The notes: generated from the letters alone by a model not told the origin. DNA of 64,000 nucleotides from Photobacterium alginatilyticum (GCF_009910675.1 NZ_RSEJ01000010.1:117264-181263), one strand, 5' to 3'. Positions 18,610-28,960 are shown, counted from the stretch's first letter. Program-made: numbers and translations.

Positions 18610-19968
18610 ATGGACTCTTGGCTAACCCTATTACCCCCGTGTATATCAATACTCCTTGCGATGACTACCCGGCAAGTTTACGTCGCTATTTTTACCGGTA
18701 TCATGGCGGGTTCAATTCTGCTTTCACAAACAGTGATTGGTGGAATCGCAGATAGCTTCAATGCGATAGCCGTCACTTTTTCATCGCCGAGCTCGGTGAA
18801 AAGCCTGATCTTTATTGTGATGATTGGTGCCATTATTAATGTGATGCAACAATCTGGCGGAGTAGAAGCACTTATTCACCAGCTCTCCAGGCAACGAGGC
18901 CCGGTAAAAACAAAAGTTAGTGCGCAGCTAGTTACTTTCGGCTTTGGGTTCTTAATGTGTCTGGAAGGTGTTGGCTCAATGATGTTGGTTGGTGTGGTTG
19001 GCAGACCCTTGTTCAAGAAGTTCGAGATCTCTAATGAAAGGCTGGCACTGGTAGCCAACTGCACTGGTGCACCTCTGGCCTGGCTTGTCCCTTTTAGTGG
19101 TGCCGGAGTGTTTCTGACCAGCCTGATTACTTCAGAAGTTGAAAGGGGAACGTTGTCTGAGCAACCGGTGAGCTATGTACTAAGCGCTTTGCCTTATCAG
19201 TTCTATACGATTGTGATATTGGCTCTAGTGCCGTTGCTGGCACTATTGAAGAAAGAGAGACTTGTTGCGAATACAGGCGAAACCGTCAACGTCGATAATG
19301 AAAATATGAACAACCGGGCTGCTGCTCATTCATCAGCGACTGCATTTTATCTGCTAGTGCCCATTGCTCTGTTAATAACACCGATTGGCTTAATAACTTA
19401 CATGACGGATGATATTAGCTCGGCAGTCTATTTGAGTGGCTTTATTTCGCTTATCGGTTCAGGTGTTTATTTTCGTGCCAATAAGGTAAGCGTTGAACAA
19501 TATATAGATTGGTGCCTACAAGGTATGAAAAATATGCTGCCTGCTGCGATTATTCTGGTCTTGGCTTTCTCCTTAAGCAGGGTATCTGGCGAGTTGGGAA
19601 CCGGAAAATACCTGGCAAGTTTGTTCGCCGGTGAGCTGCCTCTAGGGCTTGTTCCTGTTGCAATCTTTGTGTTGTGTATACTGATTTCATTTTCAACGGG
19701 CAGTTCGGGGGCGACGGTCAGTATAATGACGCCAATAGTGATTTCACTGGCGGTGAGTACTGGTTCGTCTGTGCCGCTGTGCATTGCGGCAATGATCTCC
19801 GGGGCGGTATTTGGAGATCAAAGCTCGCCAATTTCCGACTCGGTGATTGTTGCGTCGTCGGCTGCAGACTGTCCTCCGGAAAAACACTTCGCGACACAGC
19901 TGCCCTATACGCTGGCAGTGGCCTTATTGTCACTGGCATTTTATCTGGTGGTCGGACTAAGTGCCTAA
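18610..19968 (+). CDS. NhaC-family Na+/H+ antiporter
   Basis: 452 residues, about 11 membrane segments. The start at 18610 (MDSWLTLLPPCISILLAMTT) matches the NhaC N-terminus; a TTG 11 codons earlier is less likely. Family marks include GVGSMMLVGVVGRPLF, STGSSGATVSIMTPIVISL and SGAVFGDQSSPISDSVIVAS, the last being the conserved ion-site loop. Members exchange Na+ for H+ or couple amino-acid/malate movement. It is co-directional with the preceding oxidoreductase and following AraC regulator. Confidence 0.9.
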   Translation: MDSWLTLLPPCISILLAMTTRQVYVAIFTGIMAGSILLSQTVIGGIADSFNAIAVTFSSPSSVKSLIFIVMIGAIINVMQQSGGVEALIHQLSRQRGPVKTKVSAQLVTFGFGFLMCLEGVGSMMLVGVVGRPLFKKFEISNERLALVANCTGAPLAWLVPFSGAGVFLTSLITSEVERGTLSEQPVSYVLSALPYQFYTIVILALVPLLALLKKERLVANTGETVNVDNENMNNRAAAHSSATAFYLLVPIALLITPIGLITYMTDDISSAVYLSGFISLIGSGVYFRANKVSVEQYIDWCLQGMKNMLPAAIILVLAFSLSRVSGELGTGKYLASLFAGELPLGLVPVAIFVLCILISFSTGSSGATVSIMTPIVISLAVSTGSSVPLCIAAMISGAVFGDQSSPISDSVIVASSAADCPPEKHFATQLPYTLAVALLSLAFYLVVGLSA

Positions 19969-20072
19969 TACTTTACATAGGCAGCATAGATGCTTGGTAT
20001 GGTCGTTTGAGTATAGAGTATGCGATAGTGGTCGGAGAAGCTCATGACAAACAAGAAGATAATTAGAGTTGT

Positions 20073-20948
20073 ATGAATATCCCTGAAGTAGGCTTCAACC
20101 ACGCAAAAACGGCAAACCGAGAGATCGAGGTTATTGATCTGGAGGAAATATACCAGCGCACTCATGGCCTTAACCATACGCCAACCCTGCCACACCGTGT
20201 TAACTTCTATCTCCTCATTCATATTGAAGAAGGAGAGGGAAGCCATTTGATTGATTTTGTAAACTATCCTTATCAATCCGGGGCTTTTATTTCGATTCAG
20301 AAGAATCAGGTTCATGCATTTGATTTTAGCCACAGGCCCAAAGGAAAAGTGCTGTTGTTTACCCAGGCTTTTATCGATCAGGCGCTGGCTAATATGCGAC
20401 TGCCTGAATTTACTCCCATCCACCTCGAACATGCTTATCAACCAGTTTTTACGCCGGACTCTGACGTGTTGAGCAGCAGCCAAAGTATTCTGGCAGAGAT
20501 CGTCAAAGAGCTGAGTTATCAGAATGCGGATCCCCTCATTGCAATGTTCCTATTTTCCTCACTGTCGTTAATACTTCGCCGCGCTATGCCTGAAAGCCGC
20601 CATGATAGGTTGAGCAAAGATCAGCTAAGTAAGTTTTCCCGCTTTATTGAATTGCTGGAGAAAAGCTTTCATCGTACCCGTGATGCAACGTATTACGCAG
20701 AGCAAATACATACCACCTACAAGACACTCAATCAGATATGTAAACTGGCAACAAACCAGACAGCCAAGCAACTTATTGATGCTTACACGATTCTGGAGGC
20801 AAAACGACGCTTGGTGCTAGATGGTTTGCCAACCCAGCAACTGGCCTACGATCTGGGTTTTGAAGATGCCAGTAACTTTGTAAAGTACTTTAAAAAGCAT
20901 ACGTTGCTAACGCCCTCTCGCTTTCAGAAGCAGTATTCAGCCAAGTGA
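20073..20948 (+). CDS. AraC-family transcriptional regulator
   Basis: 291 residues. The N-terminal cupin-like sensor (about 40-125, with SGAFISIQKNQVHAF) is followed by a linker and the double HTH domain from about residue 195 (DATYYAEQIHTTYKTLNQIC) to the conserved end LAYDLGFEDASNFVKYFKKH. It lies 105 bp after the antiporter and 163 bp before the SnoaL lipoprotein on the same strand, and may regulate either. The ribosome site is weak (TAGAG). Confidence 0.92.
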   Translation: MNIPEVGFNHAKTANREIEVIDLEEIYQRTHGLNHTPTLPHRVNFYLLIHIEEGEGSHLIDFVNYPYQSGAFISIQKNQVHAFDFSHRPKGKVLLFTQAFIDQALANMRLPEFTPIHLEHAYQPVFTPDSDVLSSSQSILAEIVKELSYQNADPLIAMFLFSSLSLILRRAMPESRHDRLSKDQLSKFSRFIELLEKSFHRTRDATYYAEQIHTTYKTLNQICKLATNQTAKQLIDAYTILEAKRRLVLDGLPTQQLAYDLGFEDASNFVKYFKKHTLLTPSRFQKQYSAK

Positions 20949-21111
20949 CTTCAAATTGAACCTTCTGCGGAGTCTGGTTTACCTTGTGTTTTGAAGCTGT
21001 TTTTGGATTCGGTATAGAAGTTCGATATTGACCATTTTTCAGCGGGTACTGACCGTGTGCCCCTTCCTTGTTTTCATTACTATTTCCTCATTCCAACAAG
21101 AGGTGAACAAA

Positions 21112-21984
21112 ATGAAAAAAGGTCTATCTGCCGTACTGGTTACCGCAGCCATCCTATGTAGTGCCTGTACCAGTCAGATTTCAGCTGAAGAGGCGGAAAT
21201 GAAACTTTCAAATAAAGACAAAGCTGTTGCGCTGCTTAATAGTATCGAAACGGGGGATCACCAAGCTATTAGCTATGTGAATTCTGATAATTACACCCAG
21301 CATAATCTTGCGGTAGGTGATGGACTGGCTGGGTTTGGTGCTGTACTCCAGGCGCTTCCTAAAGGCAGCGCAAAGGTTGATGTTAAACGCGCCTTCCTGG
21401 ATGGTGATTACGTCTTTACGCATGCCGACTATAACTTCTTCGGCCCTAAAGTCGGTTTTGATGTGTTTAGGTTTGAAGACGGCCTGATTGTTGAGCACTG
21501 GGATAACCTGGCTGAGAAAACTCAACCAAACCCAAGCGGCAGAACGCAGCTTGACGGCCAGACACAAGTAACGGATCTCGAAAAGACCGAGCAGAATAAA
21601 GTGCTGGTGGAAGACTTTGTTAGTACGATCTTAATGAAGGGCGACTATTCTCAGCTCGGACGCTTTATTGATAGCGGTGAGCAAGATTATCTGCAGCATA
21701 ACTCGGTGATAGCCGATGGCCTGAGTGGCTTGGGGCAGGCACTGGAGCAGATGGCAGCACAAGGTATCAAGATGGTGTATGACAAGAATCACCTGGTGCT
21801 AGGAGAGGGCAACTTTGTCCTGAGCATCAGCGAAGGCAGCCTGGGTGGTGAACATGTTTCTTACTACGATTTGTTCCGCATCGATGAAGGTAAGATCGTC
21901 GAACACTGGGATACGATCGAATCTATTCCGGCCAAAGATCAGTGGAAGAACAATAACGGCAAGTTTGGGTTTACTGCGCAATAA
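21112..21984 (+). CDS. Lipoprotein with two SnoaL/NTF2-like domains
   Basis: 290 residues from the ATG at 21112 (AAGAGGTGAACAAA upstream; the longer frame is discarded). Signal peptide with a lipobox-like end ILCSAC gives lipid-Cys at residue 17. The rest is a tandem repeat of one domain: both halves carry YxQHN, DGLxGxG and FRxxxGxIVEHWD motifs, the signature of polyketide-cyclase-like SnoaL folds. The duplicated pocket suggests binding of a small hydrophobic molecule in the periplasm; enzymatic activity is unproven. Confidence 0.85.
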   Translation: MKKGLSAVLVTAAILCSACTSQISAEEAEMKLSNKDKAVALLNSIETGDHQAISYVNSDNYTQHNLAVGDGLAGFGAVLQALPKGSAKVDVKRAFLDGDYVFTHADYNFFGPKVGFDVFRFEDGLIVEHWDNLAEKTQPNPSGRTQLDGQTQVTDLEKTEQNKVLVEDFVSTILMKGDYSQLGRFIDSGEQDYLQHNSVIADGLSGLGQALEQMAAQGIKMVYDKNHLVLGEGNFVLSISEGSLGGEHVSYYDLFRIDEGKIVEHWDTIESIPAKDQWKNNNGKFGFTAQ

Positions 21985-22001
21985 CAGTAACTGGAACGTA
22001 A

Positions 22002-22029
22002 AGCGGCTACCTTTTTCAAGGTAGCCGCT
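22002..22029. terminator. Hairpin between converging SnoaL and MCP genes
   Basis: 12-bp perfect stem AGCGGCTACCTT / AAGGTAGCCGCT with a TTTC loop, placed between two convergent genes. No T tract follows on either strand, so termination is likely but not certain. Confidence 0.65.
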
Positions 22030-22060
22030 GTTGAGGTAATGCTAGAGCCGAGTTGAAAAT

Positions 22061-23749
22061 CTAGCTTGTCTTGAACTGACCTACCAGCTGTTTAAGCTCG
22101 GTACCTGCATGGTTCAGCTCGCTGACTACTTGCTCTGAGCTGCTGCTCGAATGGATAAGGTCAGTAACGATATCTTGAATGGCTACCATATTGCGGTTGA
22201 TTTCGTCGGTCACTGAGCTCTGCTCGGTAGCTGCTGTTGCTATCTGGCTGGTCATGTCATTAATCGCTTCAACTGCACCGGTAACGGATGACAGGCTTTC
22301 GGTGATAGAGTTTGCTGCACCTACCGCTTCGGTACATGTTGACTGGCTGTTGCTCATTGATGATACGGCCTGAGAAACCAGGGCATGAAGCTCATCAAGC
22401 ATCTCTTTGATTTCCTGGGTACTCGACTGGGTACGGCTTGCCAGTCCGCGAACTTCGTCGGCAACAACGGCGAAGCCTCGTCCTTGTTCACCTGCACGTG
22501 CTGCCTCAATGGCGGCGTTTAGTGCCAGTAGGTTAGTCTGCTCGGCAATTTCACCGATGACTTTCAGAACGTTATCAATCTTTTGTGATTGCTGGTTCAG
22601 AGAGTGGATGTGCTGGGCGGCCTGATCGACTTCGTCGACGAGCGCGCTGATGGAAACAACAGAAGTATCGACACGTTGCTGGGCAACATGGGAATCTTCG
22701 CTGGCATTGCTGGTGGCATTCGATACTTCGTTGGCATTCATTGCCACTTCGCTTGCTGCCGAGCTCATTTCAGTGACCGCTGTGACGATTTGCTCTGTTT
22801 CGTTGTTGTGCTCTTGAAGCTGCTGCGTCAGACGAATAGTCTGATCATGGATATTGTTGGCAGCGCCGCTAACGTTATCTGTTACATCAGAAACCTGGGT
22901 AATGATCCCTTGCAGCTTGGCTACAAAGCGGTTAAAGGCATTACCGAGTTCGGCAATTTCGTCATGGCCCTGAACTTCCAGACGGCGTGTCAAATCACCC
23001 TCACCATCGGCGATCTCGTTGAGTGTCTTGGCCATATTCTGAACCGGGCGGGTCATACGGTTGGCAATGAACAGAATACAAAGCACACTCAGCGCACCAA
23101 GCACTAGCGAGCTGATTAAGACAAGTTCAAAGCGCTCGGCCATGCTTGCAGAAGCCTGGGTATGGTAGGCTTCGACCTGGGTGTCGATATCATCAATATA
23201 AAGACCGGTACCGATGAACCACTGTCCGTTATTAACCGCTGTCGAGTAGCTTAACTTCGGCTGTGGCTGGCCGCCGCTGCTTTTCGGGTAGCTATAGGCA
23301 ACAAACCCACCGCCACTCTGAGCGGCTTTGATCAATCCCTTGATGTAGGCAACACCGTTAACATCAGTGTTGTTTAGTCGGTTTTGGTTGTGATTGGCAG
23401 GAGCGGTCGCATGCGCTACGTTGGTGCCTTTCATATCATAAATGAAAAAGTAACCAGAGCGGTCATTGGCAAAACGAAGGGGAGTAAGCAGGGCACGGAC
23501 TTTCTCTAGTGCAACGCTAGAGTTGGTGTTGTCGGCAAGAACGCCGTCAACAGCGTGCTGGGCGATGGTTGTCGCATCTTTTAGCTGGCTTTTGCGTTCG
23601 AGGATAAGACGTTCTTTGTAAAGGGTAACCTCTTCATCTACAGCTTTATTCTCAAGTGTCACGATGATCCCAATCGCAACACTCATTATGATGAAAACCG
23701 GTAATATGCTTAGCAGCAATAGTTTGCTTTTTAACTGTAATTTATTCAT
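22061..23749 (-). CDS. Methyl-accepting chemotaxis protein with single Cache sensor
   Basis: 562 residues. TM1 at about 11-30; the periplasmic sensor (about 35-205) has Cache_2-type marks ([34 protein letters not shown]); TM2 at about 210-230; then HAMP. The cytoplasmic signalling hairpin contains the near-invariant tip [20 protein letters not shown]. It senses a small ligand outside the inner membrane and signals to CheA/CheW. It is a single gene, divergent from astA. Confidence 0.95.
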   Translation of the reverse strand: MNKLQLKSKLLLLSILPVFIIMSVAIGIIVTLENKAVDEEVTLYKERLILERKSQLKDATTIAQHAVDGVLADNTNSSVALEKVRALLTPLRFANDRSGYFFIYDMKGTNVAHATAPANHNQNRLNNTDVNGVAYIKGLIKAAQSGGGFVAYSYPKSSGGQPQPKLSYSTAVNNGQWFIGTGLYIDDIDTQVEAYHTQASASMAERFELVLISSLVLGALSVLCILFIANRMTRPVQNMAKTLNEIADGEGDLTRRLEVQGHDEIAELGNAFNRFVAKLQGIITQVSDVTDNVSGAANNIHDQTIRLTQQLQEHNNETEQIVTAVTEMSSAASEVAMNANEVSNATSNASEDSHVAQQRVDTSVVSISALVDEVDQAAQHIHSLNQQSQKIDNVLKVIGEIAEQTNLLALNAAIEAARAGEQGRGFAVVADEVRGLASRTQSSTQEIKEMLDELHALVSQAVSSMSNSQSTCTEAVGAANSITESLSSVTGAVEAINDMTSQIATAATEQSSVTDEINRNMVAIQDIVTDLIHSSSSSEQVVSELNHAGTELKQLVGQFKTS

Positions 23750-24150
23750 AGCGACTCGGACTCTTCTACATTCATAATTATAATTTTGGGGGGTTATGAA
23801 CTTCCCAATAAAGTATGTCGGCCTTGACGTTTAATTCTTTACAGGATGTTGTGTTATTTATACAGCTGTCAGTAAAAAAATGGGCTACAGCTCACAAATG
23901 AAGCGCTATTTTGCTTCCACAGGCAAAGAAAGGCAGGCAAAGATCCGAGTCTGTTCGCTTTATGCGCAAAAGTGATTTGATTGTTATAAATATGCAAGGG
24001 GTATAACAGTTATTCCGTGTAAGATTTGTTACGCTTCCTTGGTATTCTTTTCGATTATCAATTCAGCAGTCATGCTGTCAGCTATCTTCTTAGCGATCTT
24101 ATAGTAACAAGTGGCCAGGAGGCCACTTTCTGCATCAGGAGGGATGTTCG
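23750..24150. other. Divergent promoter region, MCP / astA
   Basis: 400 bp without a gene. A 7-bp hairpin AGTGGCC-AGGA-GGCCACT (24110-24127) lies just before the astA ribosome site (CAGGAGGGATG). Upstream of it a 10-codon ATG frame (24072-24104) is visible but has no arginine codons, so it does not look like an arginine attenuator. No other structure recognised. Confidence 0.45.
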
Positions 24151-25167
24151 ATGCTAGTAATTCGTCCGATTACTGAGGCCGATTTTCCGGCGCTTATGCG
24201 TTGTGCGGAAGAGTCAGGCCATGGGTTCACCTCGCTTCCGGTAAATGAAGAGTTGCTCCGGGGCAAAATTGAACACTCACTAGAGAGCTTTTCTAAAGAG
24301 GTGATCTCGCCGGGGATTGAAGGTTACCTGATGGTAGCCGAAGACACTGATACCGGAGAAGTTGTTGGCACCACAGGTATCGAGGCCGCAGTCGGGCTTG
24401 ACGTACCTTTTTACAGTTACCATATAAGCAAAGTGGTGCATTCTTCACGCAAGTTGGGAGTGCATAATATTGTCGAGCTGTTAACCTTCGGCAATAACTA
24501 CACGGGATGCAGTGAAATATGTACCTTGTTTTTACGCCCTCAGTGGCGCGAAGGGCTCAACGGTCGTCTGTTATCTAAGTGCCGGTTTTTAATGATGGGT
24601 GAGCACCCGCAGCGTTTTTCTAAAACCGTGTTTGCCGAAATGCGTGGTGTATCCGACGAAGAGGGGCACTCTCCTTTCTGGGAGTGGCTGAGAGATCATT
24701 TCTTTTCCATTGAGTTTACCCATGCGGATTATTTGGTCGGGGTGGGTCAAAAAGGGTTTATTGCCGATCTTATGCCTAAATTGCCGATTTATGTCAGTTT
24801 ACTCAGTGACGAGGCGCAGGAGGTAATAGGTCAGGTTCACGAAAAAACACGCCCGGCGTTGCGTTTGTTGGAGAAAGAAGGATTTACTAACCGTGGTTAT
24901 GCGGCGATTTTTGATGCCGGGCCCACAGTAGAATGCGATATGGTAAATATACGTTCTGTCTACCAGGCCTTTCATTGTAATGTCGAAATAAGTAAACATA
25001 GCAGCCAGTCAGATTATTTGGTCAGTAATACTGAGTTTCAGCATTTCAGGGCTGTTGCAGGCAAGGTCGATGTGAACAGGACACTTGCTAAAGCGCGAAT
25101 TTCACCTGAAATGGCAGATGCCCTGCAGGTGAATGACGGTGACAGGATCCGCTTGCTCGCACAGTAG
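24151..25167 (+). CDS. astA: Arginine N-succinyltransferase
   Basis: First enzyme of the arginine succinyltransferase catabolic route (succinyl-CoA + arginine). 338 residues, normal length. N-terminal MLVIRPITEADFPALMRCAE with GNAT-like fold, and family blocks LFLRPQWREGLNGRLLSKCR, VFAEMRGVSDEEGHSPFW and RPALRLLEKEGFTNRGY. A strong ribosome site (GGAGGG) precedes it. The other ast genes are not next to it, so it is a lone copy, ending at a strong terminator. Confidence 0.95.
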   Translation: MLVIRPITEADFPALMRCAEESGHGFTSLPVNEELLRGKIEHSLESFSKEVISPGIEGYLMVAEDTDTGEVVGTTGIEAAVGLDVPFYSYHISKVVHSSRKLGVHNIVELLTFGNNYTGCSEICTLFLRPQWREGLNGRLLSKCRFLMMGEHPQRFSKTVFAEMRGVSDEEGHSPFWEWLRDHFFSIEFTHADYLVGVGQKGFIADLMPKLPIYVSLLSDEAQEVIGQVHEKTRPALRLLEKEGFTNRGYAAIFDAGPTVECDMVNIRSVYQAFHCNVEISKHSSQSDYLVSNTEFQHFRAVAGKVDVNRTLAKARISPEMADALQVNDGDRIRLLAQ

Positions 25168-25209
25168 TAGAACTGGATGTCTGATAAATGACAGTTCTCT
25201 TACTAATTG

Positions 25210-25245
25210 AAAGCACTTAAGGACAAAACCTTAAGTGCTTTTTTT
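25210..25245 (+). terminator. Intrinsic terminator of astA
   Basis: 13-bp perfect stem AAAGCACTTAAGG / CCTTAAGTGCTTT with an ACAAAA loop and a run of T residues to 25245. Confidence 0.95.
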
Positions 25246-25269
25246 CCAGAGGAGATAACAATAATTATA

Positions 25270-25321
25270 TATACCCAAGTAATTCTCGCTGAAACGAGCA
25301 TCGAGAGGCTGCTTGGGTATA
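25270..25321 (-). repeat. Solo end (52 bp) of the interspersed repeat
   Basis: TATACCCAAGTAATTCTCGC ... GCTTGGGTATA. It corresponds to the left terminus and first hairpin (CTCG/CGAG) of the long repeat read on the minus strand, closed by a second copy of the terminal sequence. It looks like a deletion derivative or minimal unit of the 267-bp element. Confidence 0.8.
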
Positions 25322-25677
25322 TATCATGGCTATGAGCAGATTTAATCTGAAAATTGTAACGGTTATTACGGAACTTTCGTCAGATAGAGCACAAATTTAA
25401 TAGTTCCTCTTGGCTAAATCAATATCACTGACTTTAATTATTAGGTAATGGTATCTTATTTAAAATAATTCCACCAAGTTAAATTTGGCGCTCTAATAAC
25501 TCAGTAAGAATTGAGCATTAATTTATAAAATGGATTATAAGTCTTAGAGAATTATCAAGGCAGTTAGAAAAACAAACTTAAAAACATCATTGTTATGGTT
25601 AGCTGGTGAACATTAATTCAATTTTCACTCCGAACCAGGTTAATCACTAAATATTAATATCTACAGAGAGAACTAAA
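25322..25677. other. AT-rich intergenic region
   Basis: Upstream region of the lipoprotein gene at 25678. It is strongly AT-rich with no convincing ORF and presumably holds the promoter; AGAGAGAACTAAA sits just before the ATG. Confidence 0.4.
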
Positions 25678-27246
25678 ATGGTCAAAAATACTGTAGTACT
25701 CGGCTCAATATTATTGCTCACAGCATGTAATGGTTCTGATTCAGGCGATACAGCTACAAATTCTACTATTACCTTGTCATTAGTTCCTTCTGAAGCGGTA
25801 GTAGTATCACCGTTTGATGTGACTCAAGATGATGCCAATCCTAAATCTACTACCCAGATGTTAAAGCGAGTCAGCGCGGTATCAACCAAAGCTTCACCTA
25901 CTTACTCTTGGGCAACAGCACGTATTGATGCAATTTTAAATGGCTCGACTCCGTTAAGAAATACTTTTACTGCCAACCTTTTCTATCGCCAGGGTACTAA
26001 TGCAGCATGTTATGGACCAAATCTCCTATATCAAGACCATCCTGATGGAGCCGGCGGTAGTGGTGAGCTTCCTGGTGGTGATTTACTCATGTGGTTAGAG
26101 GAAGATACTACTGGTCACGCCTGTGCTGCAGCTCAAATGAACTCGCGCCTTGCTGGAACGAGAGATCAGTCGATGGGGGCCTTAATGGTGATTGCCAGCA
26201 TGGTCGCTACCGCGAATGCCAATAGTATCGCATTGCCCGCAGCGGGAGCGAGTATTACATTAACATCAGAAATGAACGCGTTATCTGTTCTCAATGTAAC
26301 TTTTAACAGCGTGACACTTAGCCAAACATCAACGAATGAGTGGAGTTATGAAGTTGATCTCACTTATACACGTAGTGGTGTAGCCGATAACATTATCATT
26401 GGTTTAGAGCACACTAGCAGTGGCACCAGGAATCAATACAGTGGAGTGCTATTTTACAGAGTTGATGGTGATCAAAGTGATTTCCCCGGAGGGAATTGTA
26501 CTTCATCAGATCGTACCCTTAATGGTTCATTACGCTATGACCGTAATAGCTTGACTGATATGAGTATACAAAGCCGAACCGGGATTTTTTGCGGTAGCGG
26601 TGTTAATGGGTTAACCAGTGGAGCAGGCGATGACACCGATAATATGGTCGATGCCTCACTGTATTACGATGCTGGTAGTGCACCGAATGGGTGGAGCGAA
26701 AACTTCAATATTTTTGTCGCTAACTTTGACCCGTCACAACTGTCTGGTCAATACGCCTATGTATGGCAAGCAGGTGCAGGAGATAGCCACAGTAGGGTAT
26801 TTAATGTAGGGATAAATGCCCACTCACCGCTAGATGGTGAGTCATACGCAGGTTATGGGGAGCGGGTAGGCAGCAGTGTCGGTGAAGTACAAGGTCTGAT
26901 TTGTAACTGGGCGGGTCCAGGTAATAGTCACTCTTTGCAAGAACTTGCTCAGCGCCAGTTTATAACTCAAGACCCAACCACTGGCTTGTTTGATGCGTCA
27001 ATTGGTGCAGGTTCTGCCGATATTACCTATGCACCAACGAACAGCTGTGACTATGGTGGTAGCGGGAGTTTTATTTATGATGTAGATGCTGATGGCGATC
27101 TGAGTGATGAAACACATGCCGCTGTTACTTCTGATTTGATGCAGCCAGTGGATACTGATTTAGATGGAACCGCGACTATTGAGGAAAAAATTGCCAGTCG
27201 TGGATATACCTTACCGATAGCTCCGGGTAATTGGCCTGGTCAGTAA
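25678..27246 (+). CDS. Large lipoprotein of unknown function
   Basis: 522 residues. Signal peptide with lipobox LLTAC (Cys17), then a Ser/Thr/Asp-rich tail. The mature part is rich in beta-type sequence, Gly, Ser and Tyr, with several cysteines (CYGPN, GGNCTSS, FCGSG, LICNW, NSCDYG) that may form disulphides. Near the C-terminus DVDADGDLSDE and DTDLDGTATIEE look like dockerin/EF-hand calcium loops. I do not recognise a family. Its base composition and isolation between a repeat remnant and yidE suggest an acquired surface protein. Confidence 0.75.
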   Translation: MVKNTVVLGSILLLTACNGSDSGDTATNSTITLSLVPSEAVVVSPFDVTQDDANPKSTTQMLKRVSAVSTKASPTYSWATARIDAILNGSTPLRNTFTANLFYRQGTNAACYGPNLLYQDHPDGAGGSGELPGGDLLMWLEEDTTGHACAAAQMNSRLAGTRDQSMGALMVIASMVATANANSIALPAAGASITLTSEMNALSVLNVTFNSVTLSQTSTNEWSYEVDLTYTRSGVADNIIIGLEHTSSGTRNQYSGVLFYRVDGDQSDFPGGNCTSSDRTLNGSLRYDRNSLTDMSIQSRTGIFCGSGVNGLTSGAGDDTDNMVDASLYYDAGSAPNGWSENFNIFVANFDPSQLSGQYAYVWQAGAGDSHSRVFNVGINAHSPLDGESYAGYGERVGSSVGEVQGLICNWAGPGNSHSLQELAQRQFITQDPTTGLFDASIGAGSADITYAPTNSCDYGGSGSFIYDVDADGDLSDETHAAVTSDLMQPVDTDLDGTATIEEKIASRGYTLPIAPGNWPGQ

Positions 27247-27264
27247 TCGCAAAAAAGATGCTGT

Positions 27265-27296
27265 CAGCGAGCTACCACATTTGTGATAGCTCGCTG
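27265..27296. terminator. Hairpin between converging lipoprotein and yidE genes
   Basis: CAGCGAGCTA / TAGCTCGCTG 10-bp stem extended by further pairs with one mismatch. Lies between two gene ends; no long T run. Confidence 0.65.
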
Positions 27297-27301
27297 GTGG
27301 T

Positions 27302-28960
27302 TTACATTGCCCAGAGCAGAATAGCGAGCAACTGAGGGGATAATATTCGTAAACACATAACAAGCGGGTAGACCGTGGCATAGGACAGTGCCGATGCGCC
27401 ACTCGTTGGGTGCAGGCCGTTGGCAAAGGCCAGAGCCGGTGGATCGGTCATCGAACCGGCCAACATGCCGCAGATTGTTAAGTAGTTAAGCTGGCCAAAG
27501 ATGCGTGCAATGAAGCCGACTGTGATTAGCGGGATCGCAGTGATCAAAATGCCGTATCCCATCCAGCTTAGCCCGTCGCCATTGACGAGGGTGTCGATAA
27601 ACCCGCCGCCGGATTTAAGTCCGACAACAGCCAGAAAGAGCACGATACCGATCTCTCGCAGCGCAAGGTTGGCACTTGGCGGCATAAACCAGTACATCTT
27701 GCCGATACTGCCAATTCGAGCAAGGATTAGAGCGACGATCAGCGGTCCGCCTGCCAAGCCAAGCTTGATAGCTGCCGGAAAGCCGGGCAGATAGAACGGA
27801 ATTGATCCCAGCAATACCCCGAGCCCGATACCGACGAAAACAGGGAGCATCTGAACTTGCTGAAGCTTTTGGTGAGCGTTGCCCACAATACCGCTGACAG
27901 CTTCAATGGCTTCCTGTTTGCCGACCAGGTTGAGAATGTCACCAAACTGCAAGGTTGACTGGCTGGTTGGCACTAACTCGACGCCGGCACGGTTGAGACG
28001 CGACACAACGACATCGTATTTTTCTTTCAGATCCAAATCGCGGATCTTTTTGCCGAGTACGATCTCGTTGGTGACAACCAGTCGCTGAACACGCAATTCT
28101 GTGCCGCGGGTTGAGAGCGAGGCGTCAACTTCTTCCCCAATAACCAGGCGTGCTTTTTCAAGTGCAGTCTTGTCACCCACCAAGTGCAGTAAATCATTGG
28201 TTTCGATATGCGTGTTTTGTTTAGGAACATAGAGGTGGTCTTCGCGCTTGAGACGCGAGCAAACAATATCACCCTCGGTTAGTGCTGGGACATTCATCAG
28301 CATCAGCCCGTTTAGGTTGGGGTTCTTGACCGCGACGTTAATGGTGTGAAGGCTCTCTTTCTTATGGCCATTATGAATTTCAAACTCATCGGCTTCTTTG
28401 TTGACATTGACGCGAAAGGCGAGGCGGAGGGTCCACATAGTCAGCAAGATGCCGCAGATCCCGAACGGGTAAGCAACGGCGTAGCCCATACCAGTAAGAT
28501 CGAGCATACCCTCCTGTGCGCCAAGCTCAGAGAGAATTTGCTGACCAGCACCTAGCGATGGCGTATTGGTGACGGCACCGGAAAAGACCCCGAGAATAAC
28601 GGGCAAAGGCACATCGAACAGCTGGTGCAGTGCGATGGTCACGAGACAGCCAAGCAAGACAATCAGTGCTGCAAAGCCATTTAGTTTTAGCCCCGAGCTT
28701 CTCAAGGAAGCAAAGAACCCTGGGCCTACCTGTATCCCTATTGTATAAACAAAGAGAATGAGGCCAAACTCTTGTATAAAGTGCAGGGTATTTGAATCGA
28801 GAGCGATGCCCCAGGTGCCGGTGAAGTGACCGACGAAAATGCCGCCGAACAGCACTCCGCCTATCCCTAAACCTACGCCATAGATACGCCAATTCCCAAT
28901 CCAAAGCCCAAGCACCGCTACCAGCGCAAGAATGCTGATAGAGAGCGCAATGTCACTCAT
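27302..28960 (-). CDS. yidE: YidE/YbjL-type AAE transporter with two RCK_C domains
   Basis: 552 residues, the length of E. coli YidE. N-terminal membrane half ([37 protein letters not shown]), a cytoplasmic middle with two TrkA_C/RCK_C domains (about 195-370), and a second membrane half ([40 protein letters not shown]). The AspT-related family exchanges amino or dicarboxylic acids; the substrate of YidE itself is not established to my knowledge. Monocistronic. Confidence 0.94.
   Translation of the reverse strand: MSDIALSISILALVAVLGLWIGNWRIYGVGLGIGGVLFGGIFVGHFTGTWGIALDSNTLHFIQEFGLILFVYTIGIQVGPGFFASLRSSGLKLNGFAALIVLLGCLVTIALHQLFDVPLPVILGVFSGAVTNTPSLGAGQQILSELGAQEGMLDLTGMGYAVAYPFGICGILLTMWTLRLAFRVNVNKEADEFEIHNGHKKESLHTINVAVKNPNLNGLMLMNVPALTEGDIVCSRLKREDHLYVPKQNTHIETNDLLHLVGDKTALEKARLVIGEEVDASLSTRGTELRVQRLVVTNEIVLGKKIRDLDLKEKYDVVVSRLNRAGVELVPTSQSTLQFGDILNLVGKQEAIEAVSGIVGNAHQKLQQVQMLPVFVGIGLGVLLGSIPFYLPGFPAAIKLGLAGGPLIVALILARIGSIGKMYWFMPPSANLALREIGIVLFLAVVGLKSGGGFIDTLVNGDGLSWMGYGILITAIPLITVGFIARIFGQLNYLTICGMLAGSMTDPPALAFANGLHPTSGASALSYATVYPLVMCLRILSPQLLAILLWAM

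Noticed and set aside
22589..23107. 172-codon plus-strand frame opposite the chemotaxis receptor
   Set aside because: Antisense to an intact MCP; no motif or ribosome site.
24072..24104. Ten-codon ATG frame before astA as an arginine leader peptide
   Set aside because: It contains no arginine codons and the following hairpin lacks a strong T tract.
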